From contig JAKLLP010000043.1 in assembly GCA_023150055.1 (NCBI GenBank), positions 1 through 10,701 of the forward strand: a stretch of DNA of 10,701 nt, given 5' to 3'. This document shows, piece after piece, positions 1-7,600 of the stretch. The notes below the pieces were generated by a model. It saw only the letters and a program-made list of their open reading frames with translations, had not been told where the DNA came from and made no database searches. Both the position numbers and the translations under genes were made by a program. Within the stretch, counting starts at the first letter, position 1; each line of letters begins with the position of its first letter. This DNA is from Gammaproteobacteria bacterium. Its GTDB lineage: Bacteria; Pseudomonadota; Gammaproteobacteria; Steroidobacterales; GCA-2729495.

Positions 1-108
1 GAGCGCCGTCTCCTCGCAGGGATACGCCACCGCCGTAAGAATCGGCTCGAGACTCCTGCAGCGTGCAACCAGCTTTTCGTATTTTCCAGTTCCGGTTTTT
101 TTGTTCAT
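1..108 (-). CDS. Phosphate acetyl/butyryltransferase-like protein, N-terminal fragment (partial, cut by window edge)
   Basis: Translating the minus strand from the ATG at 108 gives 36 open codons running off the left edge. The visible part, after a short Lys-rich start, contains KYEKLVARC, then a TAVAYPCEET segment. From memory this resembles the beginning of the phosphotransacetylase module in phosphate acetyl/butyryltransferases, including the version fused behind enoyl-CoA hydratase, where a Y-(E/D)-(R/K)-L-(I/L)-A-R stretch is followed by TAVVHPCDE. Such enzymes interconvert acyl-CoA and acyl-phosphate in the cytoplasm. The start abuts the module directly, so this would be a stand-alone enzyme. 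The ATG overlaps the TGA of the upstream MFS gene (ATGA), and no good ribosome binding site precedes it, which points to translational coupling. A run of seven A follows the second codon. Only 36 residues are visible, so the family call is tentative; the existence of a coupled gene is more secure. Confidence 0.6.
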   Translation of the reverse strand, partial: MNKKTGTGKYEKLVARCRSLEPILTAVAYPCEETAL

Positions 109-1355
109 GGCGTGTCGTTCGCTGCCGGCGCCGGCCGGACAGCGGGTCCTGTCTCCCTGAGTATGAAAGCCAAAAGGATCGCCAGCGCCACCCCGTAGAG
201 CAGCGGCTGGAAAGCCGCCTGGTAATGCTCCCGCGTCATCAACTCGGCTCCCTTCGCCGCTTTGCCGAGCAGCGATGCGAACACCGGGCCGAGCAGGGCG
301 CTGAATGTGAAATTGAGGAAATTGATGACGCCGGTGGCCGTGCCGCTCACCTCAGGCGGGTTGGCCTCCTTGATGACGGAATACGGCAGCATCGCGGCGC
401 CGGAGGCGATGCCCATCAGCAGGCCGAGGAAATAGGGCGGAAAAACTCCCGCTGGGCCATACAGGATCCAGGCCAGGCAGGCGAGCAGCACCAGCGCAGC
501 GCCGATGATCACCGGCTTGCGTCGCCCGAGCCGGTCGGAAACGAACCCGAGCAGGGGGCAGCCGATGATCCAGCCGAAGGGCACGCTCGCCGAGCGCATC
601 ACGGCGGAGGTGTAATCGAGCCCGAAGCTCTCCTGCACATAGCGTACGCCCCAGACCATGTCGAAAATCGTCGTCGGAATGAACATCAGCCCGGCAATCA
701 TGCCGCACAGGAGCGACTGCGGGTTGCGAAACACGAGGGCAAAGGCGCCGAGCACGCTTTTCAGCCCGTCACCGCGCCGCTCCGGCTGCGCCTGCGACGG
801 CAACAGGACGAACAGCAGCACGCAGATCAAGAGACCGGCTATACCCATGCCGAACCAGAACTGGTTCCAGGGCATTCCGGCGGAAATGGCCGGCCCCACG
901 AGAAACTGTCCGGCCGAACCGCCCGCCATGCCGAACATCTGCGTGGCGCCGATCAGGGTCGCGGCGAGCGATGCCGGAAAGTTCTTCGTGGCGATGTAGA
1001 TGGCGCCGACCAGCGCAAACACGCCGCCCGCGCCCTGCAGCAGGCGGCCGACGCTCGCCAGCTCGCTGCTGCCGGTCGCGAAGAGCAATGCGCCGATGCC
1101 GACGGCAGCTGCGCCCAGCGGCACCACCCGGCGCGGCCCGAAGCGGTCCATGGCGGCGCCGGCCACGAGGCTGAACGGGGAATAGCCGTAGTAGAACAGC
1201 CCGACCAGGGAGGCGACGGCCGTTGCAGTCAGGCCGAAGGCTTCCGACATCTGCGGCATCATCACCGCCGGTGCGGAGCGCAGCGCGTACTGGTAGAAGT
1301 AATAGACGGCCGCGATCAGCCAAGCGATCGCGGCCGTCTTTGCTGCGCTTTTCAC
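105..1355 (-). CDS. MFS transporter (12 transmembrane segments)
   Basis: Inner-membrane carrier of the major facilitator superfamily, about 416 residues, the usual family length. The protein is a succession of hydrophobic helices. The conserved cytoplasmic loop motif is seen between helices 2 and 3 (GAAMDRFGPRR) and its duplicate between helices 8 and 9 (GFVSDRLGRRK), as expected for two six-helix halves. The N-terminal YYFYQYALRSAP stretch recalls MFS subgroups that include amino-acid and organic-acid carriers; the substrate cannot be read from sequence. Start choice: the GTG at 1355 has GGAG eight bases upstream, so it is preferred over the in-frame GTG at 1379, which would add eight residues and has only a distant purine-rich stretch. 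It lies downstream of the serine dehydratase gene on the same strand (43-base gap) and overlaps the next gene by ATGA, so it is very probably in the same operon. Serine, pyruvate or another short organic acid are reasonable guesses from context only. Confidence 0.93.
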   Translation of the reverse strand: MKSAAKTAAIAWLIAAVYYFYQYALRSAPAVMMPQMSEAFGLTATAVASLVGLFYYGYSPFSLVAGAAMDRFGPRRVVPLGAAAVGIGALLFATGSSELASVGRLLQGAGGVFALVGAIYIATKNFPASLAATLIGATQMFGMAGGSAGQFLVGPAISAGMPWNQFWFGMGIAGLLICVLLFVLLPSQAQPERRGDGLKSVLGAFALVFRNPQSLLCGMIAGLMFIPTTIFDMVWGVRYVQESFGLDYTSAVMRSASVPFGWIIGCPLLGFVSDRLGRRKPVIIGAALVLLACLAWILYGPAGVFPPYFLGLLMGIASGAAMLPYSVIKEANPPEVSGTATGVINFLNFTFSALLGPVFASLLGKAAKGAELMTREHYQAAFQPLLYGVALAILLAFILRETGPAVRPAPAANDTP

Positions 1356-1363
1356 ACCAACGG

Positions 1364-1369
1364 CTCCGG
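1364..1369 (-). promoter_or_regulatory. Ribosome binding site deciding the MFS start
   Basis: On the minus strand this reads CCGGAG; the GGAG at 1367-1364 lies eight bases before the GTG at 1355. The longer alternative start at 1379 lacks a comparable site at normal spacing, so this element favours the shorter protein. Confidence 0.55.
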
Positions 1370-1398
1370 TGAGTTGCACCGGCCGGAGCTTACCTTAC

Positions 1399-3006
1399 CT
1401 AACAGAGCACCACCGACACGGCGAGCCCGCCCTCGGAGGTCTCCTTGTACTTGGTGTTCATTTCCTTGGCAGTCAGCGCCATCGCCTCGACGGTCGTGTC
1501 GAAGTCCAGTCGGCGGTTCGCCGGGATTTCGCTGCGCGCGATCATGTAGCCGGTCCAGGCCTTCACCGCGCCGAAAGCGCAACGCTCGATGCAGGGCACC
1601 TGCACGAAGCCGGCCACCGGGTCGCAGGTCATGCCCAGATGGTGTTCGAGGGCCGACTCGGCCGCGTTGGCGACGACCTGGTGCCCGTAGCCGTTGGCTT
1701 GGGCCAGCAGCGCCGCCCCCATGGCGGAGGCTACGCCGATCTCCGCCTGGCAACCGCCCTCGGCGCCGGACAGCGTGGCGTTGTGCTTGCCGAGGTAACC
1801 GACGACCGCGCCAGCCAGCAGCCCTTCGCGAATCTTCTCCTTCGGCAGCTTGCGGCCGCCCTCGCCGAGCGCGTACACGAGCGCCGGAATCACGCCGGCG
1901 GAGCCGCCGGTGGGGGCGGTCACGACCAGGTGGCCGCGAGCATTCTCCTCGGACCCGGCCAGTGCATAGGCCGCCACGATACCAATGCCCTGTTCGCGGA
2001 TGTACTTCTCGTCAGAACTCGCGCGCTTGTAGACCTCGCCCGCCTTGGTCTTGAGCTTGATGGGCCCAGGCAGCGTGCTGGACGGCGCCGAGAGACCCGC
2101 TTTTACGATATTCACCATCGCATTGTGGATCTTGTCGAGAAAGGCGTTGATCTCCGCTTCACTCTTGCCCGACACGGCAATCTCGTTGGCCATCGCGACC
2201 TGCGCCACGGAGAGGTTGTTCTTCTCCGCGTGGGCCTGCAGTTCCTTCATCGTCGCGTAGGGGTATTTGGGCTGACCTTTCTTCGGTGGCGTATAGCCCT
2301 TCCACTCGATGAATCCACCACCAACGGAGTAGTACTCCTGCTCCAGAAGCACCTTGTCGCCGGCGAGCAGCTTGCAGGTCATGGTGTTGGGATGCGGGAA
2401 GTCGCCCTTCGTGGCGTCGTAGACGATGTCCTTCAGCGACACCGTATGCGTCTTGTCGCCCAGTTTCACATCGAAGGTCTGGTCCGGCTTCGCCGCCAGT
2501 CCATCGAGGAAGGCCGGCTCCACGGTCGCGGGTTCCTTGCCGACGAGACCGGCGAGTGCGGCGCGCTCGGTTCCGTGGCCCTTGCCCGTAGCGCTCAGGC
2601 TGCCGAACAGGTGCACCCTGAGTCCGGTCGCGGTCGCGAGCTGGTCGACCGGCAGCTTCGTGCAGCGCTGGTAGAAGTCGTAGGTGATGCGCATCGGCCC
2701 GATGGTGTGCGAACTCGAGGGTCCCGGGCCGACCTTGTAGAACTCCTCCAGGATGGTCATCACCGGGCCCTTGGATCTCGTGACGACATTCAGGACGGGC
2801 GACAGCGGTACCTTCGGCGAGGTCGCCTGCGCGGCGGCCGCCTGGGCATTTGCCGGCACGGGGCGGCCCGTGAGCACGGCGGTGGCGCCGATCAGGGCGC
2901 TGCGCATCAGGAACGCCCGGCGATCTACTCCTTCTGGCATCTCCGCCGGGCCCCCTGCGTCGGCTTGCAACTGGACAAACCCTTCTTCGCGTTCATTGCT
3001 ACTCAC
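1399..3006 (-). CDS. sdaA: Iron-sulfur L-serine dehydratase (L-serine ammonia-lyase) with Tat signal peptide
   Basis: Predicted to convert L-serine to pyruvate and ammonia with a [4Fe-4S] cluster (EC 4.3.1.17). The 535-residue product has a catalytic body from about residue 80 that follows E. coli SdaA: GPSSSHT at 95-101, YSVGGGF, EGGCQAE around C419, CDPVAG at C461, VPCIER at C472, and a MNTKYKETSEGG tail ending in a terminal Cys (C535). Cysteine spacing (42, 11, 63) agrees with the cluster ligands and tail cysteine I recall for the Legionella enzyme (C343, C385, C396, C458). Oddities: an N-terminal extension of about 80 residues containing a twin-arginine signal (separate entry); PTGGSA at 365-370 where E. 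coli has PTNGA; an extra Cys at 476. The GTG start has TAAGGAG six bases upstream, which supports inclusion of the signal. It is first in an operon with an MFS carrier and a phosphotransacetylase-like gene. The family is certain; the export is a strong prediction. Confidence 0.95.
   Translation of the reverse strand: MSSNEREEGFVQLQADAGGPAEMPEGVDRRAFLMRSALIGATAVLTGRPVPANAQAAAAQATSPKVPLSPVLNVVTRSKGPVMTILEEFYKVGPGPSSSHTIGPMRITYDFYQRCTKLPVDQLATATGLRVHLFGSLSATGKGHGTERAALAGLVGKEPATVEPAFLDGLAAKPDQTFDVKLGDKTHTVSLKDIVYDATKGDFPHPNTMTCKLLAGDKVLLEQEYYSVGGGFIEWKGYTPPKKGQPKYPYATMKELQAHAEKNNLSVAQVAMANEIAVSGKSEAEINAFLDKIHNAMVNIVKAGLSAPSSTLPGPIKLKTKAGEVYKRASSDEKYIREQGIGIVAAYALAGSEENARGHLVVTAPTGGSAGVIPALVYALGEGGRKLPKEKIREGLLAGAVVGYLGKHNATLSGAEGGCQAEIGVASAMGAALLAQANGYGHQVVANAAESALEHHLGMTCDPVAGFVQVPCIERCAFGAVKAWTGYMIARSEIPANRRLDFDTTVEAMALTAKEMNTKYKETSEGGLAVSVVLC
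2845..2922 (-). other. Twin-arginine (Tat) signal peptide of the serine dehydratase
   Basis: Residues 29-54 of the 1399-3006 product. The twin arginines R29-R30 sit in DRRAFLM, close to the Tat consensus (S/T)RRxFLK. A moderately hydrophobic stretch SALIGATAVLTG (36-47) follows, then RPVPANA with an Ala-x-Ala type cleavage site after A54. A long polar n-region (1-28) is common in Tat substrates. Tat exports folded, cofactor-loaded proteins, which is compatible with an Fe-S enzyme. Cytoplasmic SdaA/SdaB of E. coli lack this segment and start near the SSSHT motif. Confidence 0.85.
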
Positions 3007-3256
3007 GCCGCACTCCTTACCCTGATCGAGACAATGCCAGCACTCTGCAACATGAAAAACCTCTCATCAAGTGGTTTCGGGGTTTCACGGCCGCGGAGCG
3101 CGTCCTCGCACTCACCATTGCAGCCCGGCTGCACCACCGTCGACGGATTCGAACGGCACTATCGGGTTGCCGTGCTCAGGCTTGCCAACACCGCGGACAC
3201 TGCGACACTATTGCCGCAGATTCTCAAGTATGGGACTGTGCCCTGTTAATCGCGGC

Positions 3257-3280
3257 CGCCCCGGGTGTCGTCACGGGGCG
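3257..3280. repeat. Perfect 7-bp inverted repeat (hairpin)
   Basis: CGCCCCG at 3257-3263 is exactly complementary to CGGGGCG at 3274-3280, with a ten-base loop. No T run follows on either strand, so it is not a canonical terminator. It could be a protein-binding dyad or simply GC-rich chance structure. Confidence 0.35.
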
Positions 3281-3397
3281 CCGGGCTCGAACCAGAAAGA
3301 ACGCCCGGTGATCAATAGCAAAGACTCCGCGCACGACCATCGCGCGGTGCTGGTCAAGCCGGAAAAGCGGCATCGAACCCGTGGCCTCGAAGTCTTC

Positions 3398-3413
3398 CTG
3401 TAGCATTGAACAG
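3398..3413. promoter_or_regulatory. Candidate LexA (SOS) box upstream of the efflux operon
   Basis: The sequence CTGT AGCATTGA ACAG matches both half-sites of the gammaproteobacterial LexA box CTGT-N8-ACAG, and the dyad extends one more base each side (CCTGT/ACAGG). It ends 36 bases before the adaptor start codon, a plausible operator position. Against it: the spacer is not the alternating AT seen in strong E. coli sites, and no clear promoter hexamers flank it. The dyad could equally belong to another regulator. Confidence 0.35.
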
Positions 3414-3433
3414 GCGCAGCGCTGATTTTTTTT
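3411..3433 (+). terminator. Weak hairpin followed by T8 in the efflux operon leader
   Basis: CAGGCGCAGCGCTG (3411-3424) can fold as a short bulged stem (CAG/CTG plus CG/CG), then one A and eight consecutive T (3426-3433), 16 bases before the adaptor ATG. The T tract is striking in such GC-rich DNA. The stem is weak, so it may be a poor terminator, an attenuator element, or an unstructured leader that keeps the ribosome site open. Confidence 0.25.
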
Positions 3434-3449
3434 CTGGGAGAGTTTTTAG

Positions 3450-4676
3450 ATGGCCATATGGCACCGCATTTCGGACAGCGGCCGGCAGTCCCGGGTCATC
3501 GCGGCGCTCGGCGTCGCGGCCCTCGCCGTAGCGCTCAGTGCCTGCGATGGTGGCGAGCAGGCCGCCCCGCCAGCGCCGGTCGTGGTGGTCACAGAGGCGG
3601 TCCGGAAGGACGTCCCGATCTACGGCGAGTTCGTCGCGGAGACCGACGCCAGGGAAACGGTGGAGATTCGCGCCCGCGTGCAGGCCTTCCTCGAAGCGCA
3701 GCATTTCGCCGAGGGCACGATCGTCGAGAAGAACCAGCTGCTGTTCACGCTCGACAGGCGCGAGTACGAAGCGAAGCTGGCCCAGGCCAAGGCCGAGCTC
3801 GAAGTCGCGCGCGCGCGCCTCGGCAAGGCCGAAACGGACGAGCGGCGCCTGAAACCGCTGGCCGAGCGCAAGGCCGTGCCGCAACAGGACTATGACGATG
3901 CGGTAGCGGACCTGCTTTCCGCGCGCGCGAGCGTGGCGGCCGCCCGCGCCAATGTCGCGGCAGCGGAACTCGACCTGGGTTACACGACGATCCGGTCGCC
4001 GATCACCGGCCTGATAGGCAAGCGCCTGGTGGCTCCCGGCAACCTGGTCGGCAAGGGTGAGCCCACCCTGCTCGACACGGTGTCGAGCATCGACCCGATC
4101 CGCGTCAACGCCACCATCAGCGAGGCCGAGTACCTGCGGTTCTTCGCGCAGCGCGAGGGAAACGGCAGCGAAAGCGGACCGCTCGATCTGATCCTGGTCG
4201 ACGGCAGCGTGTTTCCGCACCAGGGCAAGCTCGTGATAGTCGATCGGGCAGTGGACGAGAAAACCGGCACGTTGAGCTTCGTCGCCGAGTTTCCGAACCC
4301 CGACGGATTGCTGCGGCCCGGCCAGTTCGGTCGCGTGCGCGCGGTCATCGAGACGGTAAGGGATGCAATCGTGGTGCCGAAGCGCGCAGTCCAGGAGCTG
4401 CAGGGCACGCAGTCCGTCCTGGTGGTCGGCGCTGACGACACGGTCGAACTGCGCTCCATACAGCCTGGCGAAACCGCCGGCGACCTGCTCATCGTCCGCA
4501 ACGGACTGCAGGCGGGCGAGCGGGTCATCGTCGATGGCATCCAGAAAGCCCGCCCCGGATCCAGGGTCAGCCCGACGACGGCCGCCGCCGCTGGCCCGGC
4601 GCAGGCTGGAGCGGGCGAGAAGGTGCAGGACGGCAAGCCGGCCGAGAAAAATGCGGGAAAGGCGGGGGAGAAATAG
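3450..4676 (+). CDS. RND efflux periplasmic adaptor lipoprotein (AcrA/MexE type)
   Basis: The membrane fusion protein that bridges an RND permease and an outer-membrane channel, 408 residues. An N-terminal signal ends in a lipobox ALSAC with lipidated C32; Asp at +2 (C-D, as in AcrA) predicts inner-membrane retention. Then come the first half of the lipoyl/barrel-sandwich domain (about 60-102), a long alpha-helical hairpin rich in Ala, Lys and Glu (about 103-175), the second lipoyl half with YTTIRSPITGLIG (178-190), beta-barrel and membrane-proximal domains, and an Ala/Lys/Gly-rich C-terminal tail from about 375. At the hairpin tip the Arg and Leu of the AcrA RLS docking motif align with R133 and L137, but the Ser position is P144. 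ATG at 3450 has GGGAG nine bases upstream. It is the first gene of the efflux operon; the stop is three bases before the permease start. Confidence 0.96.
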   Translation: MAIWHRISDSGRQSRVIAALGVAALAVALSACDGGEQAAPPAPVVVVTEAVRKDVPIYGEFVAETDARETVEIRARVQAFLEAQHFAEGTIVEKNQLLFTLDRREYEAKLAQAKAELEVARARLGKAETDERRLKPLAERKAVPQQDYDDAVADLLSARASVAAARANVAAAELDLGYTTIRSPITGLIGKRLVAPGNLVGKGEPTLLDTVSSIDPIRVNATISEAEYLRFFAQREGNGSESGPLDLILVDGSVFPHQGKLVIVDRAVDEKTGTLSFVAEFPNPDGLLRPGQFGRVRAVIETVRDAIVVPKRAVQELQGTQSVLVVGADDTVELRSIQPGETAGDLLIVRNGLQAGERVIVDGIQKARPGSRVSPTTAAAAGPAQAGAGEKVQDGKPAEKNAGKAGEK

Positions 4677-4679
4677 GCC

Positions 4680-7600
4680 GTGGCGAACTTTTTCATCGGC
4701 CGGCCGATCGTCGCAATCGTCATCGCGATCCTGACCGTCCTGCTCGGAACTGTCGTCCTCACCCGGCTGTCGGTCGAGCAGTATCCGTTCCTCGCTCCAC
4801 CCAACATCCGCGTCACCGCGAACTATCCGGGCGCCTCGGCCGAGGCCGTCGAGCAGTCGGTGGCGACGCCGATCGAGCAGGAGGTCAATGGTGTCGACCG
4901 CCTGATCTACATGAAATCGTCGAACACCAGCGACGGGCGCATGCAGCTCGACGTCAACTTCGAGGTGGGGACCGACCAGGACATCGCCAACGTGCTCACG
5001 CAGAACCGCGTCTCGGCGGCGCAGGCGCGCCTGCCGGTCGAGGTCACGCAACAGGGCGTCACGGTCAAGAAACAGAGTCCCAGCATCCTGATGGTGATCT
5101 CGATCTACTCGCCGTCGGACGCATATGACGCCAACTTCCTGGTCAACTACGCCGGCATCAACCTGCGCGACCAGATGCTGCGCATCCCGGGCATCGCGCA
5201 GGTGGATCTCTTCGGCGGCACCGACTACGGGATGCGGATCTGGTTTCGCCCCGACCGGCTGGCCAAGCTCGGCCTGACCCCGGCCGACGTGATCAACGCG
5301 ATCAAGGAGCAGAACCTGCAGGCGCCGACCGGCAAGGTCGGCGCCGCGCCGACGCCTCCCGATCAGCAGTTCACCAACACCGTCAGCGCACCGGGGCGGC
5401 TGGTCACGCCCGAGGAGTTCGAGAACATCATCGTGCGCCAGAGCGACACTGGCGCGGTGGTGCGCATCAGGGACATCGGCCGCGCCGAACTGGGCTCGCA
5501 GGACTACAACTCGTTCGGACGGCTGAACGGCAAGCCGGCGGGTGCGATGGCGGTCTACCTGCTGCCGGGTGCGAACCAGCTCAAAGCCGCCGAAACCATC
5601 TACGCGACGATGGAGCGGGCGCAGGCCCTGTTCCCGCCCGGCATCGATTACAAGATCGTCTACGACACGACGCCGGCGGTGGAGGCTTCCATCCACGAGA
5701 TCGTGAAGACCTTCATCGAGGCGCTGATCCTGGTCACGCTGGTAGTCTTCATCTTCCTGCAGAACGTCCGCGCCACGATCATCCCGCTGCTGACAATCCC
5801 GGTGTCGCTGATCGGCACCTTCATCTTTTTCCCGGCCCTCGGGTTCTCGATCAATACGCTGTCGATGTTCGGTCTCGTGCTCGCCATCGGCATCGTCGTG
5901 GACGACGCCATCGTCGTGGTAGAGGCGGTGATCCACCACCTCGAGCACGGCATGGCTCCCAGGGAAGCCACCATCAAGGCCATGTCGGAGGTGTCGGGGC
6001 CCGTCATCGGCATCGCGCTCATACTGTCTGCCGTCTTCGTCCCGGTCGCCCTGCTCGGCGGCCTGGTCGGCAGCATGTACAAGCAGTTCGCATTGACCAT
6101 CGCGATTTCGGTGCTGCTGTCGGCGTTCAACGCGCTGTCGCTGACACCGGCGCTGTGCGCAATGCTGCTGAAACAGCCGCAGCCGATGCGTGGCCCGCTG
6201 GGGGCATTTTTCAGCCGGTTCAACAAGGCATTCGAGGTCAGCACGAACGGCTACGTGAACCTGTCGCGCCTGCTGGTGCGCAAGTCCGTGCTGACCATCG
6301 GCATCGTCGCCGCGGTGGCGATCGGCGCCGGCCTGTTCGCGCGCGTGCTGCCGGCCGGCTTCATCCCGGATGAAGACCAGGGGATCTTCGGCGTCAACAT
6401 CCAGCTGCCCCCCGGCGCGTCGCTGGAGCGTACCAGCGCCGTGCTGAAGAAAGTCGAGGAGATCCTCGCCAGGGCCGACGGAATCGACTCGTTCCAGACC
6501 GTGGGCGGCTACGGGGCGGTCACCAGCACCTATCAGTCGAATTACGGCTCGATATTCGTGCGAATGAAGCCGTGGGAGGAACGCCAGAGCGAAGAACTGC
6601 ACGTCAACGGGATCATGGGCAAGCTGCGGCCGCAGTTTGCCGCCATACCGGAGGCGGTGATCTTCCCGTTCAACATCCCGACCCTGTCCGGGTTCGGCGC
6701 CGCATCGGGGTTCAACTTCCTGCTGCAGGACCGCAGCGGCACGCTGTCGGTGGAGGAACTCGGCGTATTGTCCCGCAAGTTCCTCGAGGCGGCGCGCCAG
6801 CAGCCCGCGCTCGGCACCACGTTCACCTCTTTCGACCCGAACTACCCGCAGGTGAGGGTCGATCTCGACCGCGAGAAAGCGCGTACGCTTGGCGTCCCGG
6901 TCGACGAGGTGTTCCAGGCCATGGCGACGGCGCTCGGCGGCACGTATGTCAACGACTTCAACCGTTTCGGGCGGTTGTACCGTGTCTACGCACAAGCCGA
7001 GGCCGAGACCCGGCTGAAGGCGGAGGACATCGGCAAGATCCATGTCCGCTCGCAGACGACCGGCGAGATGGTGCCGCTCTCCACACTGGTGACCATCAGC
7101 GATGTCACCGGCGCCGAACTCACGACACGCTTCAACCTGCTGCGCTCGGTCGAGATCCAGGGCGCGCCCGCCGCCGGCTTCACCTCCGGGCAGGCGCTCG
7201 CGGCGCTGGAGCAGGTTTTCGCGGATACGATGCCGAACGAGATGGGCTTCGCGTACTCCTCGATGTCCTACCAGGAGAAGGTGGCACCGCCCGCGGCGCC
7301 GACCTTCATCGCGGCTATCGTGTGCGTGTTCCTGCTGCTCGCAGCGCTGTACGAGAGCTGGCGGCTGCCGTGGGCCGTACTGCTCGGCTCGCCGCTGGTG
7401 GCGCTCGGCGCGTTCTTCGGCGTCTGGCTGATGAATTTCGACAACAACGTGTACGTGCAGATCGGCCTGGTGATGCTGATCGGACTGGCGGCGAAGAACG
7501 CCATCCTGATCGTCGAATTCGCCAAGGCGAAGCACGAAGAAGGGGCGTCGCTCGAGGAGGCGGCACTGACGTCGGCGCGCCAGCGTTTCCGGCCGATCCT

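Larger units (their letters stand above)
3007..3449. other. Divergent intergenic region, 443 bases
   Basis: It separates the serine dehydratase operon (leftward) from the efflux operon (rightward) and should hold both promoters. Open frames exist on both strands here but have no recognisable protein character, no good start signals and arginine/proline-rich shadow-like composition, so no gene is called. The left end holds the TAAGGAG ribosome binding site of the dehydratase (3019-3013). No convincing sigma-70 -35/-10 pair was found by eye for either operon. Notable elements are a 7-bp hairpin (3257-3280), a LexA-box-like dyad (3398-3413) and a hairpin with a T8 run (3411-3433). GGGAG at 3436-3440 serves the adaptor ATG at 3450. 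Confidence 0.7.

Noticed and set aside
1356..1379. Longer MFS start at GTG 1379.
   Set aside because: Possible but less supported: the GTG at 1355 has GGAG at eight-base spacing, and the additional eight residues add nothing recognisable.
63..2054. A 663-codon plus-strand open frame opposite the MFS and serine dehydratase genes.
   Set aside because: Shadow frame with low-complexity Arg/Pro/His-rich product and no family resemblance; both minus-strand genes are well recognised.
3142..3152. T-loop-like TTCGAATCC on the minus strand suggesting a tRNA.
   Set aside because: Flanking bases pair poorly as a T stem, and no acceptor stem, D arm or anticodon arm could be assembled.
1369..3249. A 626-codon plus-strand open frame opposite the serine dehydratase.
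   Set aside because: Antisense shadow of a strongly conserved enzyme; its product shows no domain and no supported start.
3281..3300. Second T-arm-like GGTTCGAGCCC stretch on the minus strand.
   Set aside because: Four of five T-stem pairs form, but no matching acceptor or anticodon stem was found upstream, so at most a chance resemblance.
3071..3403. Possible small protein of 110 residues in the divergent intergenic region.
   Set aside because: No good ribosome binding site, no recognisable domain, Arg/Pro-rich composition like the shadow frames.
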